A DNA stretch of 64,000 nucleotides from Gemmatimonadaceae bacterium. Its GTDB lineage: Bacteria > Gemmatimonadota > Gemmatimonadetes > Gemmatimonadales > Gemmatimonadaceae. Shown here in pieces: positions 58,801 through 64,000 of this stretch. The notes below the pieces were generated by a model that was not told the DNA's origin, made no database searches, and was given only the letters and a program-made list of their open reading frames with translations. A program made the position numbers and the translations under genes. The stretch covers positions 1 through 64,000 of the forward strand of contig JAUQWM010000039.1 of NCBI GenBank assembly GCA_030835125.1. Reading direction: 5' to 3'. Every line of letters starts with the position of its first letter. Position 1 is the stretch's first letter.

Positions 58801-59408
58801 TGTTCGTGAGCATGTCCCAGTCCCGCGGCGATGCCGTCGAGGAGCACGATCGCTTCGCCGAGGGGAAGACGGGTCGTGGCGCGGAGCCTCGCACCGAGGG
58901 AACCGCCACGCAGGTAGGGCATGACATAGAACGGGCTTTCCGCGCGTACTCCGGCATCGAAGAGCGGAAGGATGTGCGGGTGTTGCAGCCGCGACACCAG
59001 CGCGATTTCCTGGAGGAACTGTGAGGCCCCGACGCCGGCGACGGCCTCCTCGGCAACCATCTTGAGCGCGACCACGCGCCCGAGCGTGAGATCGTTGGCG
59101 AGGTAGACCGTGCCCATCCCGCCCTGCCCGATCTCGGACGTGAGCTCGAACCGTGCCGCGATCGCCAGCCGGAAATCGAACCCGGCGTCCCTCGGCGAAG
59201 GGTCCCGTTCGAAAAGGTCCCGTTCGGCCACCCCAAAGACCTCGGCCAGGCGCTCGCGCGTCTTCGCGGACGGGTAGGGATGCTTCCCGCTGCGCAGGTC
59301 GGACCAGTGTCCGCGCGACAGGCCGAGCCGCATGGCCCAGTGGTTCTGGCTGACGCGGCTGCGCGAGAGCAGCTGCTCGAGTCGATCCAGTCGGAGTCGG
59401 TATCGCAT
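55821..59408 (-). CDS. HTH-Ser/Thr kinase-MacB/FtsX (ADOP) permease fusion
   Basis: One uninterrupted 1195-residue frame. Residues 1-65 form an XRE-like helix-turn-helix ([20 protein letters not shown]). Residues 84-350 are a Hanks kinase with GQGGMGTVY (94-102), Lys116, HCDIKPEN (207-214; Cys in place of the usual Arg), DFG (226-228) and SPEQASGE. From about 395 a full duplicated permease follows: [23 protein letters not shown], TM1 with [28 protein letters not shown], a periplasmic MacB_PCD-like domain, three TMs around [20 protein letters not shown], then a second copy ending in [36 protein letters not shown]. Met388 (58247) could start a stand-alone permease. No ABC ATPase is adjacent. 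A kinase output gating or sensing by the permease is inference. Confidence 0.9.
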   Translation of the reverse strand: [1195 protein letters not shown]

Positions 59409-59584
59409 GCTGGTTGTGACAACGGGCGAGGCTTCAGAGTGGGGTTGCCTACGGCCATCGCCAGTGGGGAGGCCATCAAAGTGTTCGGACAAGGTGTTCG
59501 GACTGGCGGGGACGGGTGAGGGGAGGCGCGTCCGCCGGCGCGCGCGCCCTGTTCCGTGGCAGGGCGAGGACGTATGATGCAGGT

Positions 59585-59677
59585 ACTCGTCCGGGGTGCC
59601 CCAACGCGAAGGCGGAAGGGCTGAGAGAGTCCCGTCGAACCTGATCCGGTTAGCACCGGCGTAGGAAGTCGCGAGTG
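59585..59677 (+). promoter_or_regulatory. TPP riboswitch (THI box)
   Basis: The conserved core is all present and in order: GGGGTGCC near 59595, GGCTGAGAGAG at 59630-59640, then AACCTGATCCGG and TTAGCACCGGCGTAGGAAG at 59639-59669. ACTCG (59586-59590) and CGAGT (59672-59676) close P1. Thiamine pyrophosphate binding normally lowers expression of the downstream gene; that gene, a TonB-dependent receptor, starts 140 bp further on. The GC-rich stretch 59678-59816 can fold several ways and probably holds the expression platform. The rest of the gap, 59409-59584, shows no gene. Confidence 0.95.
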
Positions 59678-59816
59678 ACCGGCCCCACGGGCCGAGTCCG
59701 CCAGTCTTCGCCTGTCCCGCGTTCCTGGGACGAGACAGGGGTACTGGAGCGGTTCCTGGGCCCATGGCTCCGGCGGTCGGCGGGCCCGGGCGGGCACACC
59801 GTGCCCTGGACCCGTC

Positions 59817-62102
59817 ATGAAGCTGATCGAGTTCGCCGTGCTCCTCGCCCTCCTGTCTTCCGTGCGTTCGGGCGCGCAGGGCAGTCCGTTGCCGGTCGCC
59901 GGCCAGGTCACCGATGCCGCCACCGGCGCGCCGATCGGCGGGGCGACGATCCGCGACGGGGGCCGGCCGGGAACCGCGGTGACCAGCGGCCCCGACGGCC
60001 GGTTCCGGATCTCGTTAGGCGCGCCGGGGATGCTGGTGGTGTCGCGGGCGGGCTACGCGTCCCGCGAGCGCGAAGTCACGGGCGCGGACACGGCGGTCCG
60101 GATCGCGCTGATCCCGCTGGGCCGGCAGGACTCCCGCGAGGCCACGGCGCAGTCGCTCGAGGGACTGACTGTTCGTGCGGTCCGCGCCGGCGGCGAGGCG
60201 CCGATCGCGCAGACGACGCTCGACCGCCCGCGCCTGGCGCGCGACTACAGCGGCCAGGACATCCCACTCACCGTGCGACAGTCGCCCTCGGTGACGGCCT
60301 ACTCGGAGAGCGGATCGCTCCTGAACTACTCGTACTTCCGGATCCGGGGGATCGACCAGTCCCGCATCAACATCACGCTCGACGGCGTCCCGCTCAACGA
60401 GCCGGAGGAACAACAGATCTACTTCTCCGACTTCCCCGACCTGACGAGTTCCGTGCAGAGCGTGCAGGTGCAGCGTGGCGTGGGTACGAGCACCTACGGC
60501 CAGGCCGCATATGGTGGCTCGGTCAACTTCGCCACGCACGGGTTGAGCGGCGCGCCCCGGGAGGTTGCGCTTCACCTGGGCGGCGGGAGCTTCGGGATGC
60601 AGCGCGCGACCCTCGAAGCCAACAGCGGGATGATGAGTGAGCGCCTGTCGGCGCAGGTGCGCGTGTCCGGGATGCGAGCTGACGGATATCGCGAGGGAGC
60701 GTCGTCCGCGGCGAACAGCGTGTTCGCCAGCGCCGTGTACCTGGGCGATCGCGACCTCCTGAAGGTGACAGTCACTACGGGGCTGGAACGGAACGGACAG
60801 GCTTACAGCGCCGTGCCGGAGGAGGTCCTGCGGGAGAATCCGCGCGCGAACCCCATCGCCGGCGTGGGCGACAAGTACCGTGAAAGTCTCGCGACATTCT
60901 CCTACACGCGCTTCATCTCGCCGTCCGTCTCGGCCGGGCTGACGGCATACGGGTTCGGGACACGCGGGTTCTACGACTACCCCTCGGGCTCAGCGGCTCC
61001 GGCCCTGCGCTTTCGCTCGGCGTCGCGGTGGGCCGGTCTCGTCGCCGCCACGCACATCGTGAACGGCCGCCTGGCGTTCGACGGCGGTGCGCATGGCATG
61101 TCCTACTCCAAGGACCACGAGTTCGACGAACGGGCGGACCTCCAGTATCCCGGGTATGCCAACACCGGCTTCAAGACCGAGGGCAGCGTGTTCGGGAAGG
61201 CGAGCCTCGACCTGGGCGCCATCGCGCTGTTCGGCGACCTGCAGTATCGCACCGCGGCATTCCGGTACCGGCCAACCGCCGGCTACGGACTGGCTGAGGT
61301 CAGCCAGCGCTGGTCCTTCGTGAACCCGAAGGTCGGGATCACCGCGCAGGCGACGGACCGGGTGAGGCTCTTCGCCTCGTTCGGGACGACGGGGCGTGAG
61401 CCGACCCGCGGCGACCTGTTCGCCGGCGCCGACGATGTCACCCCCACGGACGCCGCCGAACTCCTGCCGCTGACGCGGGTGCGCCCGGAGTACGTCCACG
61501 ACCTCGAGGCCGGCGCGTCACTCTCGTCAGGCAGCCTGTTCGCGACCATCACCGTGTTCGACATGCGGTTTCGCGACGAAATCGCGCGCACGGGCGCGAC
61601 GACCATGCTGGGGTACGACCTTCGCGCGAACGTGGGGCGCAGTTCCCGGCGCGGGATCGAGCTGGACGCGGTCGCCGGGATCACCCGCGCGCTCGAGCTC
61701 GGCGCCTCGGTCACGGTGAGCCGCAACCGCATCGAGCGCTACCACGACGAGGGGTCGGGCGTCACGTACCTCGATGTCGAGCCGATCCTCACGCCGGCCT
61801 TCCTGGCCAGCCAGCGGCTGTCATGGCGGGCCACGTCCCGGCTGACCGTGACGGCGGACAGCCGGTACCAGGGGCGAAGCGCGCTGGCGCCGGTAGGTGA
61901 CGACCGCCTGACGAGTGCGGCCTTCCATGTCCTCGACGGCGGCCTGACCCTCGACCTCCACGGCAGCACGCTCCTGGTGCAGGGCCGCAACCTGCTGAAC
62001 CGGCGAGCGTACCCGTCGGGCGACGTCAGCGGGGCCGGGGTGCCCCGGTACTTCATCCTTGCCCCGAGGAGCGTCGACCTCTCGCTGACCCTGCGCCGGT
62101 AA
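59817..62102 (+). CDS. TonB-dependent outer-membrane receptor, TPP-riboswitch controlled
   Basis: The 761-residue protein has a signal peptide ending near SGAQG, then a carboxypeptidase-regulatory-like (CarboxypepD_reg) domain (VAGQVTDAATGAPIGGATI, about 26-105), a TonB-box-like LEGLTVRAVRAG, the plug (YSYFRIRGIDQSRINITLDGVPLNEPEEQ, read in parts, and VQVQRGVGTSTYGQAAYGGSVNF), and a 22-strand-type barrel with aromatic-alternating strands to the C-terminal VDLSLTLRR. It belongs to the family that imports large or scarce ligands using TonB energy. The upstream TPP riboswitch implies thiamine, TPP or a pyrimidine/thiazole precursor as ligand. The inner-membrane partner is not in this window. Confidence 0.93.
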   Translation: MKLIEFAVLLALLSSVRSGAQGSPLPVAGQVTDAATGAPIGGATIRDGGRPGTAVTSGPDGRFRISLGAPGMLVVSRAGYASREREVTGADTAVRIALIPLGRQDSREATAQSLEGLTVRAVRAGGEAPIAQTTLDRPRLARDYSGQDIPLTVRQSPSVTAYSESGSLLNYSYFRIRGIDQSRINITLDGVPLNEPEEQQIYFSDFPDLTSSVQSVQVQRGVGTSTYGQAAYGGSVNFATHGLSGAPREVALHLGGGSFGMQRATLEANSGMMSERLSAQVRVSGMRADGYREGASSAANSVFASAVYLGDRDLLKVTVTTGLERNGQAYSAVPEEVLRENPRANPIAGVGDKYRESLATFSYTRFISPSVSAGLTAYGFGTRGFYDYPSGSAAPALRFRSASRWAGLVAATHIVNGRLAFDGGAHGMSYSKDHEFDERADLQYPGYANTGFKTEGSVFGKASLDLGAIALFGDLQYRTAAFRYRPTAGYGLAEVSQRWSFVNPKVGITAQATDRVRLFASFGTTGREPTRGDLFAGADDVTPTDAAELLPLTRVRPEYVHDLEAGASLSSGSLFATITVFDMRFRDEIARTGATTMLGYDLRANVGRSSRRGIELDAVAGITRALELGASVTVSRNRIERYHDEGSGVTYLDVEPILTPAFLASQRLSWRATSRLTVTADSRYQGRSALAPVGDDRLTSAAFHVLDGGLTLDLHGSTLLVQGRNLLNRRAYPSGDVSGAGVPRYFILAPRSVDLSLTLRR

Positions 62103-62273
62103 GCCGGCACCGGCGGCACGGCACTTGCCCTGAAGCCTCGTTGACGGCACGCGCCGGGACACGCAGAATGGCAGGGCGGAGCGGCGCCCAGGTCTCGGGT
62201 CGTCCGGCGCGCGGCCGCGGCCAGCAGCGCGATGCGCCACCTCACCCCGACACCGAGCCCCTCGCCACCACGC

Positions 62274-62828
62274 ATGTCCGAGCCCGACATCACGGCTCTC
62301 CTCCGCGCTGCCTCGGAGGGGCAGCCGCAGGCGATGGAGGCGCTCTTTGCCGCCGTGTACGACCGGCTGCGGGCGCTGGCTCGGCGGCACCTGCGCGACG
62401 AGCGCCCTGACCACACGCTGGGCGCCACCGGGCTGGTGCACGAGGCATTCCTCAAGCTCGTCGACACGCACTCGGTGACGTGGCAGGATCAGGCGCACTT
62501 CTTCCGTGTGGCTGCGCAGGCCATGCGGCGGATCCTGGTAGACCATGCACGCCGCCGGAGCGCCGCGAAGCGCGGGCGCGCGTTCGAGGTCTCGCTCCCG
62601 CCCGACCTGCCCGCGCCCGGGGCGGACGGATACGAGGAAGTCCTCGCCGTGGACGACGCGCTCGTCAGGCTGACGGACGAGGACCCGCGCGCCGCGCGGC
62701 TGGTCGAGTTGCGCTATTTCGGCGGCATGTCGGTCGAGGAGTGCGCGAAGGTCATGGACGTCTCGCCGGCGACGGCCAAACGCGACTGGGCCTTCGCACG
62801 CGCGTGGCTGCAGCAGGCCCTCGGCTGA
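62274..62828 (+). CDS. ECF sigma factor of the TIGR02999-like type
   Basis: The 184-residue protein has sigma region 2 with the RRHLRDERPDHTLGATGLVHEAFLKL signature (read in parts), FFRVAAQAMRRILVDHARRRSAAKRG, and region 4 with ELRYFGGMSVEECAKVMDVSPATAKRDW. This is the ECF subgroup common in Planctomycetota, Acidobacteriota and Gemmatimonadota, often linked to Ser/Thr kinases instead of anti-sigma factors. Here a kinase follows 7 bp downstream. The start at 62274 was preferred to an ATG at 62232 whose extension is Pro-rich and unconserved. The 62103-62273 gap has no recognisable element. Confidence 0.92.
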   Translation: MSEPDITALLRAASEGQPQAMEALFAAVYDRLRALARRHLRDERPDHTLGATGLVHEAFLKLVDTHSVTWQDQAHFFRVAAQAMRRILVDHARRRSAAKRGRAFEVSLPPDLPAPGADGYEEVLAVDDALVRLTDEDPRAARLVELRYFGGMSVEECAKVMDVSPATAKRDWAFARAWLQQALG

Positions 62829-62835
62829 CCCGGCG

Positions 62836-64000
62836 ATGACGGCGGGGGGCGATCGCCGGCAGCGGCTTCGGGCCGCGTTCGACGCGGTGGTGGAGCTCGA
62901 CGGCGCCGAACAGGAGCGCGAGCTCGCGCGACTGCTTCCCGACGACAACGCGCTGCGGCACGAGGTCGGGCGGCTGTTGGCGGCGTCGCGTGCCGCCGGC
63001 GACCGGTTCGAGCGGGCCCCGGGGCTGCCTGACGAGACGCTCGACGAGGCACCGGCCGCCTCGCTGGTCGGCCGGACCTTCGGCCCCTATCGGGTGACGC
63101 GACGGGTGGGGCAGGGCGGGATGGGTGCCGTGTACGAGGCCGAGCGCGTCGACGGCGTCGTCCGGCACCGCGTGGCGATCAAGAGCGTCTGGCGCGGGGC
63201 CGACAGCGACGTCCTCGTGCGCCGGTTCCGCAGCGAGCGGCGCATCCTGGCCGGGCTGCGCCACCCGAACATCGCCCAGTTTCTCGACGCCGGCGCGACG
63301 GAGGAGGGCACGCCCTACCTCGCCATGGAGTTCGTCGAGGGCGCCCCGATCGACGCGTACTGCGACCGGCACCGACTGACGTTAGGCGCGCGTCTCGCAT
63401 TGTTCCTCGAGACCTGCGCCGCGGTCCAGCACGCGCACCGGCACCTCGTGGTCCACCGCGACCTGAAACCCAGCAACGTCATGGTCACGGATGACGGCCA
63501 CGTGAAGCTCCTGGACTTCGGCGTCGCCAAGCTCCTGGACGATCCGCGTGAGGCAGGCACGCTGACGGGAGCCGGACTCTCCCCGTTCACGGCCGCCTAC
63601 GCCGCGCCCGAGCAGGTCACGGGCGGCGGCGTCTCCACGGCCACCGACGTCTATGCGCTGGGGGCGCTGCTGACCGTGCTGTTGACGGGCCGGGCGCCGA
63701 TCGACGTGGCACACCTCACCCCGGGCGAGCTGCTCACGACCATTCGCGACCGACCGGCCACGCCGCCGAGCGACCTCGCGAGGAACGCGGGCGGCACGGA
63801 ACCGGCGGCCGGGGCATCCATCCCCGCGGTTGCGACCGGGGGACCCGATGCGACGTCGCCTGCCACGCTGGCCGGCGCCCGCGGGTTCGCCGACGCGCGC
63901 CAGCTGGCTCGCGAGTTGACGGGCGAACTGGACGCGATCGCCCTGATGGCGCTGCGGAAGGAACCGGCGCGCCGGTACGCGACGGTCGACGCGCTCGCCG
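62836..64000 (+). CDS. Ser/Thr protein kinase, ECF-linked (3' end beyond window)
   Basis: The gene is open to the right edge (388 codons visible). A helical N-terminal region of about 80 residues precedes a Hanks kinase: GQGGMGAVY (92-100), Lys116, HRDLKPSN (207-214), DFG (227-229), APEQVTGG and TDVYALGALLTVLLTG. A Pro/Ala/Gly-rich segment with a DPDATSPATLAG stretch interrupts the C-lobe before ELDAIALMALRKEPARRYATV, the final subdomain. Large kinases of this pattern usually continue with a transmembrane helix and TPR or beta-propeller repeats; those would lie outside the window. It probably acts with the ECF sigma gene 7 bp upstream. Confidence 0.9.
   Translation, partial: MTAGGDRRQRLRAAFDAVVELDGAEQERELARLLPDDNALRHEVGRLLAASRAAGDRFERAPGLPDETLDEAPAASLVGRTFGPYRVTRRVGQGGMGAVYEAERVDGVVRHRVAIKSVWRGADSDVLVRRFRSERRILAGLRHPNIAQFLDAGATEEGTPYLAMEFVEGAPIDAYCDRHRLTLGARLALFLETCAAVQHAHRHLVVHRDLKPSNVMVTDDGHVKLLDFGVAKLLDDPREAGTLTGAGLSPFTAAYAAPEQVTGGGVSTATDVYALGALLTVLLTGRAPIDVAHLTPGELLTTIRDRPATPPSDLARNAGGTEPAAGASIPAVATGGPDATSPATLAGARGFADARQLARELTGELDAIALMALRKEPARRYATVDALA

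Noticed and set aside
60440-60448. CCTGACGAG in the receptor plug counted as a full repeat copy
   Set aside because: Only nine bases match, and the preceding base differs from the GCCTGACG core, so it was listed only as a partial.

Overview
This window looks like a chromosomal, origin-proximal segment of a high-GC, Gram-negative, outer-membrane-bearing bacterium. Gemmatimonadota is my best guess. The supporting signs are very GC-rich third codon positions, a GWxTD-domain lipoprotein, an orphan duplicated MacB/FtsX permease (ADOP type), a TIGR02999-like ECF sigma factor followed by a Ser/Thr kinase, a TonB-dependent receptor, bactofilin, and many lipoproteins. This assignment is inference from gene content; there is no rRNA or marker alignment behind it. 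I see no IS element, prophage or CRISPR array, and gene order is dense and mostly housekeeping.

Layout. 0-14.6 kb: a cupredoxin-like lipoprotein cut by the left edge, a HisA-like/HisN pair, an M16 peptidase pair, murB, an SLC13 transporter, a TerC protein, an ArsC-like protein, a YheT hydrolase, mnmG and a GT39-type membrane protein. 14.6-18.8 kb: a 0.9-kb non-coding stretch with inverted repeats and a perfect parS, then parA-parB-bactofilin and a Nif3-family gene. 18.9-31 kb: two MFS transporters, a pilin, polA, a cold-shock gene with a textbook promoter and terminator, a GWxTD lipoprotein, a Ser/Thr kinase, pyrE and an AraC-type regulator. 30.9-38 kb: the replication-initiation block, with rnpB, dnaN and dnaA (minus strand) divergent from rpmH-rnpA-yidD-yidC-mnmE (plus strand). 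38-47 kb: a zincin, upp, a beta-CASP nuclease, a second M16 pair, a Nudix hydrolase and an ECF sigma/anti-sigma pair. 47.3-54 kb: a tightly coupled run holA-SPOR protein-mutS-TonB_C lipoprotein-ddl-QueE-like gene. 54-64 kb: a rhomboid protein, queF, tRNA-Phe, a very large HTH-kinase-permease fusion, a TPP riboswitch in front of a TonB-dependent receptor, and an ECF sigma factor followed by a kinase cut by the right edge.

Most notable: (1) one 1195-residue polypeptide joins an XRE-like HTH, a Ser/Thr kinase and a full duplicated MacB/FtsX permease; (2) a THI-box (TPP) riboswitch sits directly upstream of a TonB-dependent receptor, pointing to outer-membrane thiamine or precursor uptake; (3) two related short words, CTGCCTGACGAG and CGTTAGGC (shared core GCCTRACG), recur far more often than composition predicts and in several reading frames, so they look selected as DNA; (4) a QueE-like radical-SAM homologue without its cluster cysteines lies close to queF; (5) several enzymes lack expected catalytic residues (HisA-like, ArsC-like, the proofreading domain of PolA, one member of each M16 pair); (6) rnpA has no canonical start codon early enough to include its conserved N-terminus.
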